From CAYNFH01 sp964396385 (GTDB lineage: Bacteria > Armatimonadota > Chthonomonadetes > Chthonomonadales > CAJBBX01): a DNA stretch of 6,487 nucleotides. Within the stretch, counting starts at the first letter, position 1. Every line of letters starts with the position of its first letter. A model generated the notes under the pieces. The model searched no databases and had not been told where the DNA came from. It was given only the letters and a program-made list of their open reading frames with translations. The DNA lies in NCBI GenBank assembly GCA_964396385.1, contig CAYNFH010000295.1, positions 1 to 6,487 of the forward strand, read 5' to 3'. This document shows positions 1-5,737 of this stretch, piece after piece. A program made the translations under genes and the position numbers.

Positions 1-70
1 CAACCTTCAACCTTCAACCTTCAACCTCCGAGTCCGGTCCATCAACCATCAACCATCAACCATCCACCGT
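1..70. repeat. Heptamer tandem repeats CAACCTT (x4) and CAACCAT (x3)
   Basis: Bases 1-28 are four head-to-tail heptamers, CAACCTT three times and then CAACCTC. After a 14-base spacer ending in a degenerate unit (GGTCCAT, 36-42), bases 43-63 are three exact copies of CAACCAT, followed by the decayed unit CCACCGT (64-70). The two unit types differ by one base, so they look like one repeat family. The array starts at the window edge and may extend upstream. The plus strand has no stop codon in any frame here, so the open frame into the downstream propeller gene is not evidence of coding. On the minus strand each unit reads TGAAGGT or TGATGGT and carries a stop. It resembles the short tandemly repeated repetitive sequences described in cyanobacteria; that comparison is about type, not homology. 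Confidence 0.93.
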
Positions 71-1290
71 ATTTCCGCGACGTGACCGCTGCCGCCGGTC
101 TGCGGCCGACGGGGTGGGGGAGCAGCGCGGCGTTCATGGACCTCGACGGCGACGGCTATCCCGAACTGCTGGTAGGAAACTACGTGATCTACAACGACCA
201 GACGCCTCACTACTGCGACCTGGCACCGGGAGTCAAGAGCGGCTGTCCGCCATCCACCTACAGCCCGCAGTTCCCGCACCTGTACCGCAACAATCGCAAC
301 GGCACCTTCACAGACGTTACGGGCAGCTCCGGGCTTCGGGCCGCGAGTGGAAAGTCGCTGGTCTTCGCCTTTGCGGACTTCGACGGGGACGGTCGGATGG
401 ACTTCTACATCGGCAACGATGGCACGCCGGCCAATCTGTTCCACAACGAGGGCCACCTTCAGTTCCGGGATGTTGGCGTAGAGGAGGGGGTCGCGCTGGG
501 GGTGCACCAGACGGCGCAGGCATCCATGGGAGCCGACTGGGCCGACTACGATGGCGATGGCCGGTTCGACCTGGTGAACACGGCCTTCTCGAATGAGTCA
601 TACTCCCTCTATCACAACAACGGCGCCTATTTCGAGAACATGAGCACGCGCCTCGGTATAGCGGAGCCCACCCTCAAACGCCTCGGATTTGGCACGAAGT
701 TCGCCGACGTGGACAACGATGGCTGGCCGGACATCCTGTTCGCGAACGGCCATGTGTACGACGCCGTGCACTCAATCGATTCTCAAGTCACCTTCAAGGA
801 GAGAATGCAGTTGTTTTTGAACCGCCACGGTCAGCGGTTCGAAGAGGTGGGGGCGTCGTCTGGCCCACCGTTCCTGCAGCCGATCCTGGGCCGCGGCCTG
901 GCGTCCGGTGACTACGATGTCGACGGCAGGATCGATTTCCTGGTGGTGGACTACGATGGCTCGCCGCTACTGTTGAGGAACGAAACAAGCGCCCAGGGGC
1001 ATTGGCTGGAGCTGCGGCTCCGCGGTAAGGCGCCGAACACCCTCGCGTACGGCGCCATAGTCACGATCCGCGCCGGCGGAGACAGGTGGGTTGGTCAGGT
1101 CTCGCCCGCCTCCAGTTACCTCTCCAGCAGCTCTCCGTGGCCGCACTTTGGGCTCGGCAGCCATGCTTCGGTAGATCGGATTGAGGTCCGGTGGCTTGAC
1201 GGAACGCGGGAGGTATTCGCGGGGGGCGAGGTCAATAAGCGGATAGCCCTGGTGGAAGGGCACGGTGCCGTTAACACGGCGACGAAATGA
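1..1290 (+). CDS. CRTAC1-like FG-GAP/VCBS beta-propeller protein with ASPIC/UnbV domain (5' end not in window)
   Basis: The frame is open from base 1 to TGA at 1288-1290 (429 residues visible). Numbering from the GTG at 82, five calcium-binding propeller loops of the type DxDxDGxxD are seen at residues 20-28, 99-107, 155-163, 209-217 and 277-285. The first ends in Glu rather than Asp. A C-terminal ASPIC/UnbV domain lies at about 308-380, with GAIVTIRAGG, SSYLSS, HFGLGS and VRWLDG. C45 and C55PP precede the family motif LYRNNRNGTFTDV. GTG82 is a poor start: no Shine-Dalgarno precedes it, and the homologous segment YFRDVTAAAGL begins four codons upstream of it. No signal peptide is visible. Family members are exported surface or periplasmic proteins of unclear function. 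It is colinear with the minus-strand paralogue at 2627-4306 from that protein's third loop onward; loops 1 and 2 (about 120 residues) are not seen here and heptamer repeats stand in their place. The gene may be longer upstream, interrupted by repeats, or 5'-truncated. It forms an operon with the TPR gene 12 nt downstream. Confidence 0.9.
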   Translation, partial: QPSTFNLQPPSPVHQPSTINHPPYFRDVTAAAGLRPTGWGSSAAFMDLDGDGYPELLVGNYVIYNDQTPHYCDLAPGVKSGCPPSTYSPQFPHLYRNNRNGTFTDVTGSSGLRAASGKSLVFAFADFDGDGRMDFYIGNDGTPANLFHNEGHLQFRDVGVEEGVALGVHQTAQASMGADWADYDGDGRFDLVNTAFSNESYSLYHNNGAYFENMSTRLGIAEPTLKRLGFGTKFADVDNDGWPDILFANGHVYDAVHSIDSQVTFKERMQLFLNRHGQRFEEVGASSGPPFLQPILGRGLASGDYDVDGRIDFLVVDYDGSPLLLRNETSAQGHWLELRLRGKAPNTLAYGAIVTIRAGGDRWVGQVSPASSYLSSSSPWPHFGLGSHASVDRIEVRWLDGTREVFAGGEVNKRIALVEGHGAVNTATK

Positions 1291-1297
1291 GGTGATC
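1289..1297 (+). promoter_or_regulatory. Extended Shine-Dalgarno for the 1303 TPR gene
   Basis: GAGGTGATC matches nine consecutive bases of the usual complement to the 16S rRNA 3' end (AAGGAGGTGATC). It overlaps the TGA stop (1288-1290) of the propeller gene and lies 5 nt before the GTG at 1303. This fixes that GTG as the start and suggests coupled translation of the two genes. Confidence 0.8.
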
Positions 1298-1302
1298 GAG
1301 CT

Positions 1303-2556
1303 GTGAGCCATGAATCGGGAGTCGTCATAACAGAATCCGGAGTCGGTCCGTCCTCCGTCGTCCGTCCTCCGTCGTCCGTCGCGGGCAGACGGCTGCGCGC
1401 GCTTCTTGCGCTGGGGCTGGCGGCGGCGGTCGTCGCTCTGGCCATTCGCATAGTCAGCACCGGTATCTACAGCCGCTGGCAGGCCTCTCGGATGTCGGAT
1501 TCCGCTCTTTCCAGGGCGGTGGCATCTCCCCGGGCAGGCTTTGCCGTCGTGCTGGAATCTGCGCGGCGGCTGGAGCGTGATGGGCGGTTCCCTTCCGCCG
1601 AAGCGGCTTACCAACGCGCCGTGAAGCTCGATCCGGCCTGTCAGGAGGCGTGGACGGGCTGGGGCCGTTCCGCGTTTGCCGCCGGGAGCTGGGGACAGGC
1701 GGAGCGGATCCTGCGCCATGAGGTGGAGGAGTGGCCGAACAATGCCGAAGCCCGATTTGTTCTTTCCGGAGTGCTGGCGAGCACACTGCGGCCCCGCGCC
1801 GCCGTCGATCAGCTTGAAGCCGGACTGAAGCAGGATCCCGGAAGACCGGACCCATGCATTGCGCTGGGACAGCTCCAGATGACCCTGGGCCATCCGCACG
1901 AGGCGGTCGAGGCATTCGGCAGAGCCAGCCGCCTCGCACCGAACCGAGCTGCCATCCACGCACCGTATGGCGCCGCACTCCTGGCCGATGGCCGCCTCAA
2001 GGAGGCACGGAAGGAGCTTGAAACAGCGCTCAAAGTGGACCCTTCGGACATGGAGTCCCGTTATCATCATGGAGCTGCCCTCGTGCGCACGGGCACACCG
2101 GAAGACCACGTCGACGGGATGAAGGAGCTGACCCGCGTCGCGGAGTTCTGGAGCCGGAGGAGCCGCGCATACGTGGAGGCGGCAAAGATGTGGCAGCGGG
2201 ACGGCGACTATGGGGACGCCGAGCAGGCGCTGGAGCACGCCGTAGACGCGGATGGCACGGATCTGGAAGCGCTGCGAATGCTGATCGCCGCGTATGAACG
2301 CAACGGACGGAAGGCTGTTGCTGCGGAGTTCAGGGAGAAGCTCCGTCCGCTGGAGGCGCTGGATCAGGAGCGTACGCGCGTAAAGGGCGAGATCGAATCG
2401 GGCGGGGGCCAGGTGCAGCCGCTGCTAAGGCTGGGCCAGATAGACCTCGCGCTGCACGACCGGGAGGAGGCACGCTCGGCGTTTGCCGCCGTCCTGGGCC
2501 TGGATCCGGGCAATAAGACGGCCGTGCAGGGACTTATGAAGCTGGCAAAGAGCTGA
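1303..2556 (+). CDS. Membrane-anchored tetratricopeptide repeat (TPR) protein
   Basis: The 417-residue protein starts at GTG1303, chosen for the strong ribosome site just upstream; no other standard start lies before the membrane helix. Residues 1-30 are a short tail partly encoded by heptamer repeats and ending in RR. Residues 31-50 are one hydrophobic helix (LRALLALGLAAAVVALAIRI). Arginines before the helix predict an N-in orientation with the rest outside the cytoplasm. About eight TPR helix pairs follow between roughly 80 and 350, with typical ends such as AVKLDP, GLKQDP, ASRLAP and ALKVDP. After a charged linker (350-365) comes a last TPR at about 371-405. TPR domains are protein-binding scaffolds; the partner is unknown, and the upstream propeller protein is the obvious candidate. 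It is paralogous to the TPR protein at 4315-5619: both carry SDSAL shortly after the helix and share the C-terminal plan RV...IES...DPGN/EPDN. No catalytic motif is seen. Confidence 0.9.
   Translation: MSHESGVVITESGVGPSSVVRPPSSVAGRRLRALLALGLAAAVVALAIRIVSTGIYSRWQASRMSDSALSRAVASPRAGFAVVLESARRLERDGRFPSAEAAYQRAVKLDPACQEAWTGWGRSAFAAGSWGQAERILRHEVEEWPNNAEARFVLSGVLASTLRPRAAVDQLEAGLKQDPGRPDPCIALGQLQMTLGHPHEAVEAFGRASRLAPNRAAIHAPYGAALLADGRLKEARKELETALKVDPSDMESRYHHGAALVRTGTPEDHVDGMKELTRVAEFWSRRSRAYVEAAKMWQRDGDYGDAEQALEHAVDADGTDLEALRMLIAAYERNGRKAVAAEFREKLRPLEALDQERTRVKGEIESGGGQVQPLLRLGQIDLALHDREEARSAFAAVLGLDPGNKTAVQGLMKLAKS
1346..1380. repeat. Five heptamers (G/C)TCCGTC inside the TPR coding start
   Basis: Exactly five 7-base units alternate as GTCCGTC, CTCCGTC, GTCCGTC, CTCCGTC, GTCCGTC, which is also 2.5 copies of a 14-mer. 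They lie in frame within the TPR gene and encode Ser/Pro/Val/Arg-rich residues 15-26, in the tail before the membrane helix. The preceding bases also hold an imperfect repeat (GAATCGGGAGTCG at 1312-1324, GAATCCGGAGTCG at 1333-1345). Confidence 0.9.
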
Positions 2557-2585
2557 CATGGTGACAGGATGACAGGGTGACAAGG
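2554..2585 (+). repeat. Four TGACNNGR octamers starting at the TPR stop codon
   Basis: Read on the plus strand, the units are TGACATGG, TGACAGGA, TGACAGGG and TGACAAGG. The first three bases are the TGA stop of the TPR gene (2554-2556). Because 8 is not a multiple of 3, the successive TGA triplets fall in frames 0, 2, 1 and 0, so a ribosome in any frame meets a stop within the array. Confidence 0.9.
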
Positions 2586-2613
2586 GGAACGGATTCAGTA
2601 CTTCACCATGTCA
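2554..2613. terminator. Possible bidirectional hairpin between convergent genes
   Basis: TGACATGGTGA (2554-2564) and TCACCATGTCA (2603-2613) are a perfect 11-bp inverted repeat separated by 38 nt. It spans the TPR stop and sits between convergent genes, where a shared terminator is expected. Against this, the loop is long, there is no T-run on either side, and the pairing may simply follow from two arrays of the same octamer in opposite orientations. Confidence 0.35.
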
Positions 2614-2629
2614 CCAGGTCACCAGGTCA
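2603..2629 (-). repeat. Three TGACNTGG octamers starting at the propeller stop codon
   Basis: Read on the minus strand from 2629 the units are TGACCTGG, TGACCTGG and TGACATGG, followed by a partial unit TGA (2605-2603). The first TGA (2629-2627) is the stop codon of the minus-strand propeller gene. The unit matches the family at 2554-2585 on the opposite strand, so each convergent gene ends in its own array. The 17 bases between the arrays (2586-2602) show no repeat. Confidence 0.9.
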
Positions 2630-4306
2630 CTCCTTCAGGGTGGTGAGTGCATCCACGCGGACGTCGCTGTATTCGGACTTGTGACCTCCCGGCCACGTCA
2701 CCATAACTCGGTCTACCTTAGTGGTATCCCCCAGGCCGATGTGGAGGCGATAGTCGTTCGCGGACGCGAAGCTGTAGCTCGTGTGGACAAACCGCGTGAG
2801 CTTTCGCCCGCCCGCGTACAGCTCCGCCACCGCTCCGATTGCCTCCCAGTTTCGCCCTCGACCGATGAGCCGGAGCTCCGCCCAGTGGCGGCGAGGCAGG
2901 TTGTTGCGCAGCACCATCGCCGGCCCGTTGTTGTTGTTCACCACCACGTCCATTCCGCCGTCGTTGAACAGGTCCCCGAAGGCGGCGCCACGGCCGACCG
3001 CAGGCGTCGTGAGGGCCGGCCCGCCCTGCGCCGTGGCGTCCCGGAACTTTCCGCCGCCCTGGCCGAGAAAGCAGGTGCGCGGCTGCCGGTAGTGCGAGCC
3101 CGGCTTGATCTGGTCCGCGTGGTCCTGAACGTGACCGTTGGACATAAATATGTCCAGCAATCCGTCGTTGTTGAAGTCCGCGAACCCAACCCCGAACGTC
3201 AAGAGGTTGAGAGTCGGGGCCGCGATGCCCGATTCGCGGCTCACATATCGGAACCCCATCTGCGGGTCTCGTCTCCAGAGCGGCTTCTCCTCGGACTCGA
3301 ATGTGCCCGTGATTGCGCCCAGGTTGCCGTCTCCCATAAAGTCGCCGAAATCGCAGCCCATGTTGGCGACCGCGGCACCCGCATCCGTAAGGGCGATTCC
3401 CTCCATCGCCCCAACACTTTTGAACTTGCCGCCACCCAGGTTCCGGTATAGGAAATTGGGGGAGCCATCGTTGGCTACAAAGAGGTCCAGCTTGCCGTCG
3501 CGGTCATAGTCCACGGTTACAATGCCGAGCCCCCGTCCCGAGCTCTCCTGCAGTCCCCATTGAGAGGTGACATCCTTGAAGGTGCCGTCGCCCATGTTGC
3601 GGTAGACCATGTCCGGCTCGGGAGGATAGAAGTATGGCGGGCAGCTCGAAGGATAGCCGTTAGTGACGCACAACTGCTTGGACTGCGCATTGAACTGGCA
3701 ATAGCGCGCCACGTACAGGTCCGGCTTGCCGTCTCCATCCAGGTCCGCAAAAGCCGCGGCGGTAGAGAACCCTCCGGTCTGCACTCCCGCTCTCTGGGTC
3801 ATGTCTTTGAAGGTGCCGTTCCCCTCGTTGTGGAAGAGGATGTTCTTGCCATAGTAGGTGACGTACAGGTCCAGCCTGCCGTCTCCGTCGTAGTCTCCTA
3901 CCGCGCATCCCATGCCTATGCCGTGCCCCAGCCCTGCCACTCCCGCCTTCTGCGTCACGTCTGTGAAGGTGCCGTCGTGGTTGTTGTGGTACAGGTGGTT
4001 CCCGTCACCGGGAGGAGACTTGCCGTTGACGAGGAAAATGTCCAGCCAGCCGTCGTTATCGTAGTCGAACACGCCGCAGCCCGAGCCGGTGGTCTCCACG
4101 ATGTTTGCGCCCGCTCCCTGCCCGTTCTTGTGATCAAAGCGGATGCCTGCCTGCTGAGCTATGTCGGTAAACATGGGTGGCGGCTGGACGGCAGCCAGCC
4201 GGTCGCGCTTCGAGCCGCATCCCGTCAGGCAGACAACGGCCGCGCATAAGAGGACGGTTCCAACCTGACGCGGGCAGGAACAGAGGGAGCAGCGAATCGG
4301 TCGCAT
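2627..4306 (-). CDS. CRTAC1-like FG-GAP/VCBS beta-propeller lipoprotein with ASPIC/UnbV domain
   Basis: The 559-residue protein starts at ATG4306. Residues 1-30 form a lipoprotein signal peptide: arginines at 2-5, a hydrophobic stretch at about 15-27, then the lipobox LTGC with C30 as the predicted lipidated residue. The frame stays open upstream to 4453, but that would overlap the TPR gene by 139 nt and bury the signal. The propeller runs from MFTDIAQQAG (about 45), with loops at 81-89 (DYDNDGWLD), 138-146, 188-196, 266-274 and 377-385. Two more are degenerate: DFMGDGNLG at about 322-330, lacking the last Asp, and DLFNDGGMD at 445-453. C203, C213 and C222PP precede the motif VYRNMGDGTFKDV. 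The ASPIC/UnbV domain is at about 474-540 (GAVAELYAGG, HIGLGD, VTWPGG). The site of action is likely the outer face of a membrane; the ligand is unknown. It follows the TPR gene by 8 nt, with no clear Shine-Dalgarno, so translational coupling is likely. It is a paralogue of the gene at 1-1290. Confidence 0.93.
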   Translation of the reverse strand: MRPIRCSLCSCPRQVGTVLLCAAVVCLTGCGSKRDRLAAVQPPPMFTDIAQQAGIRFDHKNGQGAGANIVETTGSGCGVFDYDNDGWLDIFLVNGKSPPGDGNHLYHNNHDGTFTDVTQKAGVAGLGHGIGMGCAVGDYDGDGRLDLYVTYYGKNILFHNEGNGTFKDMTQRAGVQTGGFSTAAAFADLDGDGKPDLYVARYCQFNAQSKQLCVTNGYPSSCPPYFYPPEPDMVYRNMGDGTFKDVTSQWGLQESSGRGLGIVTVDYDRDGKLDLFVANDGSPNFLYRNLGGGKFKSVGAMEGIALTDAGAAVANMGCDFGDFMGDGNLGAITGTFESEEKPLWRRDPQMGFRYVSRESGIAAPTLNLLTFGVGFADFNNDGLLDIFMSNGHVQDHADQIKPGSHYRQPRTCFLGQGGGKFRDATAQGGPALTTPAVGRGAAFGDLFNDGGMDVVVNNNNGPAMVLRNNLPRRHWAELRLIGRGRNWEAIGAVAELYAGGRKLTRFVHTSYSFASANDYRLHIGLGDTTKVDRVMVTWPGGHKSEYSDVRVDALTTLKE

Positions 4307-4314
4307 TCCGGAGG

Positions 4315-5619
4315 CTAGGGCGCGGAGCGATGGGAGGCCGCGGAGGACGCGTTCTGCCCTGCGCGGTGGATCTCGGATTCGACGTAGGCACGCACCTCGC
4401 GGCTCAATTCGGGCTTGCCACCCAGATCGAACGCCTTGGCCACTCTTAGCCACGCGCCGGGATTATCCGGCTCGTGTTGGGCGATGTACCGGTACTGTCC
4501 CGCTGCGAGGAGGTACTGCCCATTGGACATCATGAGGTCGGCGTACTGCTGGCGTAGGTCCATGCGGTGGGGATTGCTCTCTATCTGCCGCTGGAGGTTA
4601 CCGACTCGCTGCCGTTGCGTGAGAATCCGTTCGCCGATTCCGGCCGCCGCCTCCGCGATCTTTTTGTTTCCCAGCGCGCGAAAACACTGTGAGAGTCCAA
4701 TCCACGCTCCGTTCGCGTTAGGACTGATGGCGACTGCCTGTCGATAGATAGCGATGGCTTCGCGGTAGCGTCCGAGTCTCTGGAGAGCCAGTCCAGTGGC
4801 GTAGAGGAGAAGCGGGCTATGGTCGCCGAGCTTAGCGGCAGTCTGGGCGTAGTCCAGGGCTTTGCTCAGATCGGCCTGAGACTCCGGCTGGTCGGCAAAG
4901 GCCATCGTGAGCCCTGCGTAGAGCTTGCCCGATTGGTATCCGGCGGCGACTGCCTTTAGGAGATGCTTGCGGCCCTCAGCACCTTGTCCCCGCTCGGCGT
5001 GAAAGGTCCCGAGGTCAGTTTGCGTGATGGGATCGTTGGGTGCAAGTGATACCGCCCGTTCGAAGGCAGTCAGGGCATTATCTCGCTCCCCCATCTCCGC
5101 GCAGGCCTCACCGAAGCCCCTCCAAGCCGCCACGGAATTCGGGTCTACCGCCGTAGCGCGGTCGAACTCAACCTGGGCCTGTTTGAAATCCTTGGTCTGC
5201 ATGGCGAGGTGACCGAGGTTTAGGTAGGGATCGATCCACGGAGGGTTGAGGGCCATGGCGGCGTCGAACTCCTTGTGCGCCTCCGCAACCTTGCCCTCGG
5301 CCGCGAGGGCGATGCCCACGGCGTTGTGCGAGCGCGCATCCCGCGGGTACTTCGCGACCAGCGTCCGCGCGGTCTCCATGGCGCGAGCTGCGTCTCCCGC
5401 ACGGATGGAGCGCCTGAACACCTCGCCGAGGACTTCAACCGTCGGCTGCTTCTCTGCCAGGGTCCGGAGGGCAGAGTCGCTGAGTTTCTGAATGCTCTGT
5501 GGATGTGGCCGCAGAGCCTGAACGGCGACGACGGCAACTGCCACAGCCGCGACCAGGGTGCACCCGGCGATCAGCCAGTACGAGGGACGATGAGACGCGC
5601 GTGAGATTGACAGGTTCAT
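4315..5619 (-). CDS. Membrane-anchored tetratricopeptide repeat (TPR) protein
   Basis: The 434-residue protein starts at ATG5619, the first possible start after an in-frame TAA about 19 nt upstream; no purine-rich ribosome site is seen before it. Residues 14-36 form a single membrane helix (WLIAGCTLVAAVAVAVVAV), with R7 and R11 before it predicting N-in, C-out. TPR pairs occupy about 62-93, 95-128, 130-160, 164-194, 197-225, 268-300 and 304-325, with classic ends such as AMALNP, ATAVDP, AVSLAP and AVAISP. After a charged helical linker (about 328-350) come further repeats at about 355-415, ending in a low-complexity Ala/Ser tail. Its likely role is a protein-binding scaffold on the outer side of the inner membrane. 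It is paralogous to the TPR protein at 1303-2556 (shared SDSAL after the helix at 47-51, and a similar linker and last repeats). It is first in a two-gene operon with the propeller lipoprotein, which starts 8 nt past its TAG stop. Confidence 0.92.
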   Translation of the reverse strand: MNLSISRASHRPSYWLIAGCTLVAAVAVAVVAVQALRPHPQSIQKLSDSALRTLAEKQPTVEVLGEVFRRSIRAGDAARAMETARTLVAKYPRDARSHNAVGIALAAEGKVAEAHKEFDAAMALNPPWIDPYLNLGHLAMQTKDFKQAQVEFDRATAVDPNSVAAWRGFGEACAEMGERDNALTAFERAVSLAPNDPITQTDLGTFHAERGQGAEGRKHLLKAVAAGYQSGKLYAGLTMAFADQPESQADLSKALDYAQTAAKLGDHSPLLLYATGLALQRLGRYREAIAIYRQAVAISPNANGAWIGLSQCFRALGNKKIAEAAAGIGERILTQRQRVGNLQRQIESNPHRMDLRQQYADLMMSNGQYLLAAGQYRYIAQHEPDNPGAWLRVAKAFDLGGKPELSREVRAYVESEIHRAGQNASSAASHRSAP

Positions 5620-5650
5620 TCGAGGAGATCGAGGTGCAGATGCGAGTTAC

Positions 5651-5694
5651 AAAACCATACGCTGGAATCGTGTGTTCCCGATCCCAGCGTATGG
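5651..5694 (-). terminator. Rho-independent terminator of the H-X9-DG gene
   Basis: On the minus strand, CCATACGCTGGGATCG (5694-5679) pairs with CGATTCCAGCGTATGG (5670-5655) across an 8-nt loop. All 16 positions pair if one G-U is allowed; on the plus strand the same position is an A-C mismatch, so the hairpin is better in minus-strand RNA. The stem is followed directly by TTTT (5654-5651). It lies 43 nt after the TAG stop of the upstream gene and 31 nt before the ATG of the TPR gene. The rest of the 118-nt gap 5620-5737 shows no other feature. Confidence 0.87.
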
Positions 5695-5737
5695 CGAATC
5701 CCTTCCGAAGAGTGTTACGAGTTTGCCTTTAGGAGCG

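Noticed and set aside
1..70. CRISPR array
   Set aside because: The units are 7 bases with no spacers; this is a simple tandem repeat.
82..84. GTG82 as the true start of the plus-strand propeller gene
   Set aside because: No ribosome site precedes it, homology to the family begins upstream of it, and the product would have no export signal. The frame is open to the window edge.
967..2238. A 423-codon open frame on the minus strand
   Set aside because: It is antisense to the TPR and propeller genes, shows no recognisable domain, and is rich in Arg, Pro and Gly, as expected of a shadow frame in GC-rich coding DNA. The plus-strand frames have clear TPR and FG-GAP motifs.
2681..4249. Long plus-strand open frames (2681-3451 and 3560-4249)
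   Set aside because: They are mirror images of the repeated Asp-rich loops of the minus-strand propeller gene and contain no domain of their own.
4307..4453. N-terminal extension of the minus-strand propeller gene to 4453
   Set aside because: It would overlap the upstream TPR gene by 139 nt and place 49 Arg-rich residues before a good lipoprotein signal peptide; ATG4306 fits the lipobox and the gene spacing.
5620..5660. A sigma-70-like promoter (TGTAAC or TATGGT as -10) before the minus-strand TPR gene
   Set aside because: Only four of six bases match in either case and no acceptable -35 lies at the right distance.
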